From Rickettsiella sp. (GTDB lineage: Bacteria > Pseudomonadota > Gammaproteobacteria > Diplorickettsiales > Diplorickettsiaceae), in contig JAVHYG010000063.1 in NCBI GenBank assembly GCA_031119195.1, positions 1 to 9,083 on the forward strand: a DNA stretch of 9,083 bases, read 5' to 3'. Below are positions 1-6,161 of this stretch, in pieces (within the stretch, counting starts at the first letter, position 1; each line of letters starts with the position of its first letter). Below the pieces are notes generated by a model that did not search any database, had not been told where the DNA came from, and saw nothing but the letters and a program-made list of their open reading frames with translations. The position numbers and the translations under genes were made by a program.

Positions 1-234
1 CTAATAATTCTTATGCAGTCAATCGACTACTTCTACCATTTTTCTGAACATCCTGGAGATGTAAAATTATCCATTTAAGAGTAGCGTTTAAAAATCGCAA
101 ATGGCAATTTTAATCGCGGTGGTATATAGTGCCTGCCCTTGAATTTAAAGGTTTGTATTTGGCTGCAAGTTTTTGCAATAATATTTTTCAAATAAATGAA
201 TAAATACTAACTTGCTTACACTAATTATACCTCT
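1..234. other. Left-edge stretch without an assignable gene
   Basis: No convincing gene is visible here. On the + strand, frame 1 is open from the window edge to a TAA at 76-78 (25 codons), so it could be the tail of a gene that starts outside the window. On the - strand two short open stretches exist (about 46 and 32 codons), neither with a good start, and I recognise none of the peptides. A small perfect hairpin, TGCAA-GTTT-TTGCA, lies at 164-177. A weak sigma70-like pair, TTGGCT (159-164) and TATTTT (182-187) with 17 bp between, could serve the deformylase gene. Confidence 0.4.
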
Positions 235-918
235 ATGAAACGAATAATTACACTTTTTTTAACGCTAATACTTTTTTATGGATTTTCTTCTAATGCTAGC
301 ACTACAATTATTAACAATAAAAAACACAATAGAGAAACCATGATGAAAAATAGTTTGCATTTAGTTGACATTAGCATGCCGGATCATGCGGTATTGAGAA
401 AATCTGCAGAACCCGTTTTATTTCCATTAGATAATAAAACTAAAGAATTCATTGAAACCTTTAAAACGTTCTTTGCCGGTTTAAAGAGTCCTTATGGAAA
501 ACCAGCAGGGTTAGCAGCGCCGCAAGTGGGGTATTCGCTGAGAATTATTATTATTCAGATTCCGCCGGAAGCGAAAGAAAAACGCAAAGACGTGTATGAT
601 ACCTTGCCCCCTACCGTTTTGATCAATCCTACGTATGTTCCGATAATTAATGCAGGAGAAAGTAAAGATTGGGAAGGTTGTTTTTCTGTACCTGATAAAA
701 TGGGCGAGGTCTATCGTTACAAGCAAATACGTTATGAAGCGTTTAAGGTTGATGGTAAAAAAATAACAGGGGTTGCAAAAGGCTTTTTAGCAAGGCTTCT
801 TCAGCATGAGATTGGCCATCTAAATGGTGAGTTGTATATTGATTGTTTACGACCCGATTGCCGTTATGAATCAATCGCTAAAGCGGCGGAAATTATAAAA
901 CAAGAAACTAAAAACTAG
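235..918 (+). CDS. def: Peptide deformylase, divergent, with putative N-terminal export signal
   Basis: Metal-dependent hydrolase that removes the formyl group from N-formylmethionine of new proteins. All three family motifs are visible: motif I as AGLAAPQVG (residues 91-99), motif II as EGCFS (147-151, metal ligand Cys149) and motif III as QHEIGH (190-195, metal ligands His191 and His195, catalytic Glu192). Two motif positions differ from the E. coli enzyme: Pro90 replaces the first Gly of motif I, and Gly194 replaces the usual Asp in HExDH. The protein has 227 residues, longer than the usual 165-170. The extra N-terminus reads like a signal peptide: K2-R3, a hydrophobic run 4-16, then SNA at 19-21 before a possible cleavage site, and an N/K-rich linker. 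The ATG at 235 has no clear Shine-Dalgarno. ATG codons at 340 and 343 lie just after AGAG and would give a cytosolic enzyme of about 190 residues. The start is therefore uncertain; the family is not. Confidence 0.88.
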   Translation: MKRIITLFLTLILFYGFSSNASTTIINNKKHNRETMMKNSLHLVDISMPDHAVLRKSAEPVLFPLDNKTKEFIETFKTFFAGLKSPYGKPAGLAAPQVGYSLRIIIIQIPPEAKEKRKDVYDTLPPTVLINPTYVPIINAGESKDWEGCFSVPDKMGEVYRYKQIRYEAFKVDGKKITGVAKGFLARLLQHEIGHLNGELYIDCLRPDCRYESIAKAAEIIKQETKN

Positions 919-955
919 GGCGTGTTAATCATTGTGCTAGGATGAGAGAAAAAGA

Positions 956-1060
956 GTTGTTTCTATTGACGTATCGTACGGAGCATACTTAGCGTATGTG
1001 AGTAACAAAACGCAGAAAAACAACGCTTTTTGGCCATGCTCGTGCAATTGGCAATAAGCG
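956..1060. repeat. Structured palindromic element between def and recJ
   Basis: Most of this spacer can be paired. An outer stem joins GTTGTTTCT (956-964) to AGAAAAACAAC (1014-1024), with a two-base bulge. Inside it CATAC (984-988) pairs with GTATG (994-998) over the loop TTAGC. Next to it CGCTTTTTGGCCA (1024-1036) pairs with TGGCAATAAGCG (1049-1060), with one mismatch and one bulge, and the loop contains a further TGC/GCA pairing. No T-run follows, so it does not look like a simple terminator. A palindromic interspersed repeat or an untranslated leader structure for recJ are both possible. Confidence 0.45.
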
Positions 1061-1087
1061 TACTTTATCATCACATTTGGTTTATTG

Positions 1088-2818
1088 ATGCAAAAAATAC
1101 GTGTGCGTCGTTCAATTGCAGGTTTTCCTATGCTGGAAAATTTACATCCTGTATTAGCCAGAATTTATGCCGCTAGAGCGGTTCAATCTGCTGATGACTT
1201 GGATTATCGATTAACCCGTTTGTTGCATTATCAGTCTTTGAAAGGAATAGAAAAGGCGAGTGCAATGTTAGCAACAGCGTTGATAGAACAACAACGCTTG
1301 TTAATCATTGGTGATTTTGATAGTGATGGAGCAACGAGTAGTGCATTAGCCGTAAACGCTTTACGCAGTTTTGGAGCTCATCATGTCGATTACTTAGTTC
1401 CTAACCGATTTGAATATGGTTATGGCTTAACACCAGAAATTGTGGCAGTCGCATTAGAGACTAAAAAGCCGGATCTGATTATAACAGTTGATAATGGTAT
1501 TTCTAGTCATGAAGGGGTAGCTGCAGCTAAAAAAGCCAATTTAAAGGTGATTATTACTGATCACCATTTACCTGGACCTTTCTTACCAGATGCAGATGCA
1601 ATCGTTAATCCGCAACAAAGTGGAGATAATTTTTCGAGTAAACATTTAGCGGGCGTAGGTGTTATTTTTTATGTCATGTTAGCTGTTCGTCATGCATTGC
1701 GGGAACGGCAGTGGTTTAAGGAATTACGATGTGAACCTAATATGTCGCAATTTTTGGATTTGGTGGCGTTGGGTACTATTGCTGATCTTGTTCCCTTGGA
1801 CCGGAATAACCGATTGTTGGTGTATCAAGGCTTGCAATGGATTAAAGCGGGTAAAGCCAGGCCAGGTATTTATGCGTTGCTAAAGATTGCAAAGCGAGAA
1901 GTAAATCAACTTGTTGCAAGTGATCTAGGTTATAAGGTGGCTCCACGTTTAAATGCAGCAGGGCGATTAGCGGATATGTCGTTAGGCGTTGCTTGCTTAC
2001 TTGCCAATGATGCCAATGAAGCGTACGAAGCCGCATTAAAATTAAGCCGGTTGAATGAAGAACGACGCATCATTGAAGATGGCATGTGTCGTGAAGCTTT
2101 TATGGCCCTAGATAAACTATTAGAGCAAAAACCTTTAGAAAAAGGGATATGTTTATTTGATCCGCGCTGGCATCAAGGCATTATTGGTTTGCTTGCTTCA
2201 CGGATTACTGAGCGTTTACATAGACCAAGTATTGTTTTTGCTCCAAGTCAGCAGGGTGATGAACTAAAAGGTTCAGCTCGTTCAATCCCAGGAGTTCATC
2301 TTCGTGACATTTTGGAATCTATTGCGATGCGTGAGCCGCAACTGATTGCTAAGTTTGGGGGGCATGCGATGGCAGCGGGCTTGACTTTAGAGATAAGAAA
2401 TTTAACCCATTTTTCTAAAGCTTTCCAACATGAGTTAGATAAACAAGTTGATGCAGATGTTTTTCAGGGAAAATGTTATACCGATGGTGAATTGACGCAT
2501 GAGGATTTAACTTTAGTTTTAGCAGAAATTTTGCGTTATAAAGCGGGTCCTTGGGGTCAGGGATTTCCTGAGCCACTTTTTGAAGGACGTTTTAATCTAA
2601 TAACGCAACGATTAGTAGCAAATAAACACTTAAAAATGACTTTAGGTTTAGCTAAATCAGGAACTCAATTAGAAGCGATTGCATTCAATGTCAACCCCAC
2701 CGATTGGCCTAATCATAGGACCGAACAAATTATCGCGACTTACCGTTTAGATGTTAATTATTATCAAGGTCGTAAAAGTTTGCAATTGATAGTGGAAACA
2801 CTTGAACCGGAGCAATAG
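1088..2818 (+). CDS. recJ: Single-stranded-DNA-specific 5'-3' exonuclease RecJ
   Basis: RecJ degrades single-stranded DNA 5' to 3' in RecF-pathway recombination, mismatch repair and base-excision repair, using two metal ions. Counting from the ATG at 1088 (576 residues; E. coli RecJ has 577), the DHH-family motifs are complete: DFDSDGATS (76-84), VDNGIS (134-139), TDHH (157-160) and GTIADLVPL (229-237). The DHHA1 half follows, with HQGIIG (362-367), GSARSIPG (395-402) and the FGGH motif (423-426). The C-terminal OB-like region is present, so the gene looks intact. A TTG at 1085 is also in frame, but the ATG one codon later is the better start. Neither has a recognisable Shine-Dalgarno. In many gammaproteobacteria recJ is followed by prfB and lysS; here it is followed by a convergent gene, so that linkage is lost. 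The GC level matches dusA and the feo genes. Confidence 0.97.
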   Translation: MQKIRVRRSIAGFPMLENLHPVLARIYAARAVQSADDLDYRLTRLLHYQSLKGIEKASAMLATALIEQQRLLIIGDFDSDGATSSALAVNALRSFGAHHVDYLVPNRFEYGYGLTPEIVAVALETKKPDLIITVDNGISSHEGVAAAKKANLKVIITDHHLPGPFLPDADAIVNPQQSGDNFSSKHLAGVGVIFYVMLAVRHALRERQWFKELRCEPNMSQFLDLVALGTIADLVPLDRNNRLLVYQGLQWIKAGKARPGIYALLKIAKREVNQLVASDLGYKVAPRLNAAGRLADMSLGVACLLANDANEAYEAALKLSRLNEERRIIEDGMCREAFMALDKLLEQKPLEKGICLFDPRWHQGIIGLLASRITERLHRPSIVFAPSQQGDELKGSARSIPGVHLRDILESIAMREPQLIAKFGGHAMAAGLTLEIRNLTHFSKAFQHELDKQVDADVFQGKCYTDGELTHEDLTLVLAEILRYKAGPWGQGFPEPLFEGRFNLITQRLVANKHLKMTLGLAKSGTQLEAIAFNVNPTDWPNHRTEQIIATYRLDVNYYQGRKSLQLIVETLEPEQ

Positions 2819-2926
2819 ACCTCTTGCATAAAAAAGTAATAGGCTAGAACTCAAGCCAAACGATAATCAAGGACCGGAGTTTACATACTAATAACGATGA
2901 AATTAACTTTATTACGCAGCTTAAGA

Positions 2927-2952
2927 AAAAGGCCAGTATAAACTGGCCTTTT
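2927..2952. terminator. Bidirectional rho-independent terminator
   Basis: AAAAGGCCAGT (2927-2937) and ACTGGCCTTTT (2942-2952) form a perfect 11-bp stem over the 4-base loop ATAA. The T-run is TTTT on the + strand and TTTTT followed by C on the - strand. It lies 22 bp after the stop of the small exported-protein gene on the - strand, which is probably its main client. It could also stop read-through from recJ, which ends 108 bp upstream on the other strand. Confidence 0.88.
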
Positions 2953-2973
2953 ATCAGAATGTAACTAAGCTAA

Positions 2974-3231
2974 TTAGCCTTCAGCAGCAACATTTGGATT
3001 AACTGCACTTAAGTCAGTTTGGTCTTTTTTCGCTGCAGCGCTTTCGTTGTTTAAGTTTTTTTTGTATCCTTTTTTATGAATAGCTTCCTTTTTAGCAGGA
3101 GTTACAGAGTCTTTTTGCTCTGTAGCAGAAGGAGTTAGGCTTGTTGCATTAGTTGCTTCATCAGCAGCAAAAGCTGGGATGGCTAATACAGCGGTGGTTA
3201 AGCCTAATACAAGCGCTTGTTTCAATTTCAT
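2974..3231 (-). CDS. Small exported protein, Lys/Ala-rich, unknown function
   Basis: An 85-residue protein with a textbook signal peptide: MKLKQ, a hydrophobic core of about 14 residues, then the AFA cleavage motif before ADEA, so cleavage after residue 22 is likely. The mature part is about 63 residues, hydrophilic, rich in Lys, Ala, Ser, Thr and Asn, with no Cys, no membrane segment and no motif I recognise; it is probably disordered and periplasmic or secreted. The start at 3231 is supported by GGAG (3241-3244) nine bases upstream. The frame stays open to 3384, but that extension has no Shine-Dalgarno and crosses the dusA promoter and start. An extended -10 element lies upstream and a strong terminator downstream, so this is a single-gene transcript. 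The size and composition recall small acid-shock-type exported proteins, but I see no sequence match that justifies the name. Confidence 0.75.
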   Translation of the reverse strand: MKLKQALVLGLTTAVLAIPAFAADEATNATSLTPSATEQKDSVTPAKKEAIHKKGYKKNLNNESAAAKKDQTDLSAVNPNVAAEG

Positions 3232-3260
3232 CACTAAGGACTCCAATTTATTATTAGTAT

Positions 3261-3269
3261 TGTATAACA
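3261..3269 (-). promoter_or_regulatory. Extended -10 promoter of the small exported-protein gene
   Basis: On the - strand the sequence reads TG-T-TATACA, an extended -10 element, about 30 bp upstream of the ATG at 3231. No good -35 is seen; the equivalent position is a T-run. That fits a promoter relying on the TG extension. The upstream half overlaps the inverted repeat at 3268-3293. Confidence 0.5.
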
Positions 3270-3293
3270 TGCCTTTTTGGATAAAAAAGCATG
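3268..3293. repeat. Inverted repeat in the divergent promoter region
   Basis: CATGCCTTTTT (3268-3278) and AAAAAAGCATG (3283-3293) pair at 10 of 11 positions over the loop GGAT. The repeat covers the -35 and spacer of the dusA promoter and the upstream part of the promoter of the small exported-protein gene, so it sits where a shared operator would. It has no following T-run in the dusA direction. Confidence 0.55.
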
Positions 3294-3305
3294 CAGCGAT
3301 ATAAT
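3277..3305 (+). promoter_or_regulatory. Sigma70-type promoter of dusA
   Basis: A perfect -10, TATAAT (3300-3305), lies 17 bp after TTGGAT (3277-3282), which keeps the TTG of the -35 consensus. Transcription should begin near 3312. That leaves too short a leader for the in-frame GTG at 3320 and favours a start further in, such as the ATG at 3350. Confidence 0.65.
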
Positions 3306-3349
3306 ACCCAGTAAAAAACGTGGTGGGAAGCCCCTTTTTGAAAAAAAAT

Positions 3350-4330
3350 ATGCAAAAACAGCCTAAACAGCCTAAAAGTCTCATTATGGTTGCTCCTATG
3401 ATGGGTTGGACAACCCGCCATTATCGCTATTTTCTGCGGCTTATCTCTACAAAGGTGGGTTTATTTACTGAAATGATAATGACAGGAGCTATTTTAAATA
3501 ATATTTATTTAAGTAGATTGTTAGATTATCACGATAGCGAACAGCCATTATCAATTCAGCTAGGAGGTAGTGTTGCTACGGAATTAGCGCAAGCGGCTAA
3601 AATAGTAGAAGCGTATGGTTATAGAGAGATTAATCTAAATGTGGGGTGTCCTAGTAACAGAGTGCAAGCAGGATGTTTTGGTGCGGTGTTGTTTAAGACA
3701 CCAGCCCTTGTTGCGGAATGTATTGCTAAAATGAAAGCTGCAGTTGCGCTCCCTGTTACTGTAAAAACACGTATCGGTGTTGATGATGTTGAGAGTTATG
3801 ATTTTTTAGCGGGTTTTATTGAAACAGTCAGTCAAGCAGGCTGTCAGACCTTTATTATTCATGCGAGGAAGGCGTGGTTATCTGGTTTAAGTCCGAAAGC
3901 AAATCGTACAGTACCGCCTTTAAACTATGCATGGGTTTATCAAATCAAAAAAGAGTTTCCTCATTTAAATATTGTTATTAATGGAGGTATTCAGAATCTG
4001 AAGCAAGCACGTGAACAATTGGCCTATGTAGATGGGGTAATGATAGGTCGTGCTGCTTGGTATACACCCTATCTTTTTAGAGCACTGGACTTGCCAAATT
4101 TAGAAGGATTAAATACGGTCCAGGATCGGATGTCTATTTTACAACGGTATATTTCTTATGTAAAAAAATCTTTTCGCGAAGGTGAGAATATTTCACATTT
4201 ATTACAGCCTTTATTTGGCTTGTTTCACGGGGTGCCAGGTGCTAGGCAATGGCGTAAGTGTTTAACGCGTGCGATACAAATGAATGAGGTGCCTGATATC
4301 GCTTTACAAAAAATTTTTTCAAAAAGATAG
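3350..4330 (+). CDS. dusA: tRNA-dihydrouridine(20/20a) synthase DusA
   Basis: FMN-dependent enzyme that uses NADPH to reduce uridine 20 and 20a in the tRNA D-loop. The protein follows E. coli DusA closely along its whole length. From the ATG at 3350 (326 residues), VAPMMGWTTRHYRYF (14-28) opens the TIM barrel. INLNVGCPSNRVQ (94-106) carries the catalytic acid Cys100. VKTRIG (138-143) holds the flavin-contacting Lys139, and IIHARKAWLSGLSP (169-182) holds His171 and Arg173. NGGI (211-214) and GVMIGRA (229-235) bind the FMN phosphate. The DusA signature GVPGARQWRK lies at 294-303, in the tRNA-binding helical domain. The open frame extends to a GTG at 3320, but the perfect -10 at 3300-3305 puts the likely transcript start near 3312, so 3350 is preferred. 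A TTG at 3338 after GGGAAG is a third option. The subfamily is certain; only the first residues are not. Confidence 0.95.
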   Translation: MQKQPKQPKSLIMVAPMMGWTTRHYRYFLRLISTKVGLFTEMIMTGAILNNIYLSRLLDYHDSEQPLSIQLGGSVATELAQAAKIVEAYGYREINLNVGCPSNRVQAGCFGAVLFKTPALVAECIAKMKAAVALPVTVKTRIGVDDVESYDFLAGFIETVSQAGCQTFIIHARKAWLSGLSPKANRTVPPLNYAWVYQIKKEFPHLNIVINGGIQNLKQAREQLAYVDGVMIGRAAWYTPYLFRALDLPNLEGLNTVQDRMSILQRYISYVKKSFREGENISHLLQPLFGLFHGVPGARQWRKCLTRAIQMNEVPDIALQKIFSKR

Positions 4331-4344
4331 AGATAAAGAGCCAA

Positions 4345-4408
4345 GTTTTCACTGGATTGTCGCGTACTTTGCGTTTGCAATGTACATTTAGCGGCTAAAA
4401 ATGAAAAC
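4345..4408. repeat. Nested inverted repeats downstream of dusA
   Basis: GTTTTCA (4345-4351) pairs perfectly with TGAAAAC (4402-4408). Inside it GTACTTTGC (4364-4372) pairs with GCAATGTAC (4377-4385) over the loop GTTT, with one T-T mismatch. CGC (4361-4363) and GCG (4391-4393) can extend the inner stem across a bulge. Positions 4362-4378 also match 983-999 of the def-recJ spacer at 13 of 17 bases. No T-run follows directly, so this is probably a repeat remnant rather than a plain terminator for dusA. Confidence 0.4.
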
Positions 4409-4460
4409 CAAATTTTAAATTATTTTAGATTTTTGTTTTCTAGAGAGAAAATTCCAGCAA

Positions 4461-4493
4461 TTTAAGCTTCTATTAATATGAACTCGCTAAAAT
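4461..4493 (+). promoter_or_regulatory. Possible PmrA box with -10 element, upstream of the ankyrin-like protein
   Basis: TTTAAG (4461-4466), five bases, then ATTAAT (4472-4477) matches the enterobacterial PmrA consensus YTTAAK-N5-YTTAAK at 11 of 12 defined positions. A -10-like TAAAAT (4488-4493) starts 10 bp further on. PmrA is known to control many Dot/Icm effector genes in Legionella and Coxiella. The region is very AT-rich, so a chance match is a real possibility. Confidence 0.4.
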
Positions 4494-4526
4494 ACTTGTA
4501 AATGCGCTAAAAATCAGGGTGATAAA

Positions 4527-6101
4527 ATGTCAAATGTTTTTATAGAGTTAGAGGCAGCTATTAATAAGGGGAATTTTAATCAATTTAAGAAAATTTGGGA
4601 GGAGGAAGCTATAAATGAATTTTTGACTGTAGAGGATGGGCTATTTGATCCACTTAATAAATCCTCTAGTTTTCAGGGTAAAGTGTTTGCGCCACTATTT
4701 TTTTCTGCCATCCAAGGACCAAATTCAGACATAGCAAAATTTCTTTTGAATTTACAGGGTGGTGAATATGGTATTCCTAGTGTTGATATCACTGCTAATT
4801 ATCCTATAGAAGTTAGCAATACTGACCTTTATTTGTTTTCTTTCAAAAAAAATGAACTGAAACTAGCGTTTTCAGGAGATGATTCAGCTGAATTAGACAT
4901 TGTAAAAAGGACTTCACCTTTAGCATTGGCTATAAAATATAGAAACTTTGATCTGACTGAATCAATTTTAAAACACTATACTAAAAAACAAATCGCTAAA
5001 GCTAAGGATACTTTTTTATTTTCTTTTTCTGAGGCTATAAAAGAAGCTATTAGAGCAGATTATAGTGCTTCTAGTGTCGCTATAAATACACAGCAAAGTT
5101 ATACTGACTTGTTATTTAGTCAATTTGATTTTAAATCAATACAAAAATATATGTTTTCTTTCATTGATAATGAGTTAAGGGATTATTATGAAAAAGAGGG
5201 TGAAGATTTTGCACAATTTACCTTCAGTCATTTTTATAAGAGTTTAGAAAAAGAAGATCTAAAAATTGCTGTTGAATTTTTAAATCAGTGGTGGGGTAAG
5301 GTTGAAAAATTCTCAAAACTTAATTTTGATTTGCTCGACAAAGAAATAAAAAAAATAACGCCTAGTAAACTACAATCTATACCCTTTCGTACAATTTCAC
5401 TCGTTATAGATGGGAAAACGGTTGAAAATAGACTATGGGAAGTCTCGAATGAAGAAGCTTTCATTGTTTTTCAACCCTGTGTGTTGGATAAAAAATCAAA
5501 TTTGTTGACTTTAGATAAAATTTTACAAAATTTTGAAGAGGCCTTAAGAAAGGAATGTAAGGATCATTTTGAAAAAAAACGCGAATTAGGAAATATAAAC
5601 TACACAATTTTTTTACCTTTTTTTTCCGATTTCACAGCTAGATCAACGAAAGCTTCACTTGCGCAAATAACATTCGATGCCCGCGATTATCCGTCATCAT
5701 CTTTACGTAAGTCATTAGCGATCTACGCCCCTCAGCATGGTTTATTAGATGAAGACAAGCAACACTTAAGTAATATCGCAAAGAAACATGGCTATAGTTA
5801 TGACCCGGAAAAAAATTATCATGAATCACTAACTACAGTGACTATTTTTCAATTTATTTGCAATAAAGTTATGGATATTCTGAAAATGGTGGGTATTTCT
5901 TTCGGCGGTAGATCCGAAGATAAATCTAAAGATAAGTCCGAAGATGAGTTAACTAATTCTTTTAGAAAGTGCGTTCTTAAAAAAAGCCCCAATTATCCTG
6001 GTAGTGCCAAACGAATGTCACCCGAATTTTTTAAAATTCCAAATCAAAACCATGAAAATGATAAAAATAAGCTTGTTTTTGAAGCTACACTGAAAATATA
6101 A
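4527..6101 (+). CDS. Unrecognised 524-residue protein with ankyrin-like segments, candidate secreted effector
   Basis: I do not recognise the family. The ATG at 4527 follows AGGG (4516-4519) with a seven-base gap, a good ribosome binding site. Three stretches look like degenerate ankyrin helices: residues 6-24 (ELEAAINKGNFNQF), 55-75 (APLFFSAIQGPNSDIAKFLL) and 130-150 (SPLALAIKYRNFDLTESIL). The middle (about 190-280) is aromatic- and charge-rich and probably helical. Residues 285-320 look beta-rich. Residues 365-435 are encoded by a more GC-rich stretch than the rest, about 44% against about 30%. An amphipathic or hydrophobic segment follows at 436-458, then an acidic/Lys patch with Ser (463-474) and a polar tail. 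There is no signal peptide and no clear transmembrane helix. Ankyrin repeats, an unconventional hydrophilic C-terminus, low GC and a possible PmrA box fit a type IV secreted effector. That is inference; a cytosolic ankyrin-like protein remains possible. Confidence 0.75.
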   Translation: MSNVFIELEAAINKGNFNQFKKIWEEEAINEFLTVEDGLFDPLNKSSSFQGKVFAPLFFSAIQGPNSDIAKFLLNLQGGEYGIPSVDITANYPIEVSNTDLYLFSFKKNELKLAFSGDDSAELDIVKRTSPLALAIKYRNFDLTESILKHYTKKQIAKAKDTFLFSFSEAIKEAIRADYSASSVAINTQQSYTDLLFSQFDFKSIQKYMFSFIDNELRDYYEKEGEDFAQFTFSHFYKSLEKEDLKIAVEFLNQWWGKVEKFSKLNFDLLDKEIKKITPSKLQSIPFRTISLVIDGKTVENRLWEVSNEEAFIVFQPCVLDKKSNLLTLDKILQNFEEALRKECKDHFEKKRELGNINYTIFLPFFSDFTARSTKASLAQITFDARDYPSSSLRKSLAIYAPQHGLLDEDKQHLSNIAKKHGYSYDPEKNYHESLTTVTIFQFICNKVMDILKMVGISFGGRSEDKSKDKSEDELTNSFRKCVLKKSPNYPGSAKRMSPEFFKIPNQNHENDKNKLVFEATLKI

Positions 6102-6161
6102 AATTAAATAGCAAAAATATTGTTTTTTTAAAAAGGGTTGTTTTTAAAGTTAAAATTATTT

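Noticed and set aside
75..115. Imperfect hairpin AAAATCGC...GCAATTTT near the left edge
   Set aside because: Eight pairs with one mismatch in AT-rich sequence, no T-run, and no gene end confirmed in front of it.
511..726. Open frame of 71 codons on the - strand inside the deformylase gene
   Set aside because: Fully antisense to a gene with conserved motifs; its peptide is low-complexity, with no ribosome binding site or family likeness.
1692..2036. Two open frames (1692-1883 +, 1842-2036 -) inside recJ
   Set aside because: Both lie within the RecJ core in other frames; no independent evidence of coding.
3320..3349. GTG start at 3320 for dusA
   Set aside because: The predicted transcript start near 3312 leaves only about eight bases of leader, and these ten residues are not part of the conserved DusA sequence. 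Not fully excluded.
3232..3384. Upstream extension of the small exported protein to 3384
   Set aside because: It would bury the signal peptide, has no Shine-Dalgarno and crosses the dusA promoter and start; the internal ATG at 3231 has GGAG at correct spacing.
5638..5829. Open frame of 63 codons on the - strand inside the 524-residue protein gene
   Set aside because: It coincides with the GC-richer stretch, where stop codons are rarer by chance; no start signals or recognisable peptide.
6102..6161. Terminator between the converging 524-residue protein gene and feoC
   Set aside because: The stretch is A/T runs with imperfect direct repeats (TTGTTTTT...) but no stem with GC pairs, so I do not call one.
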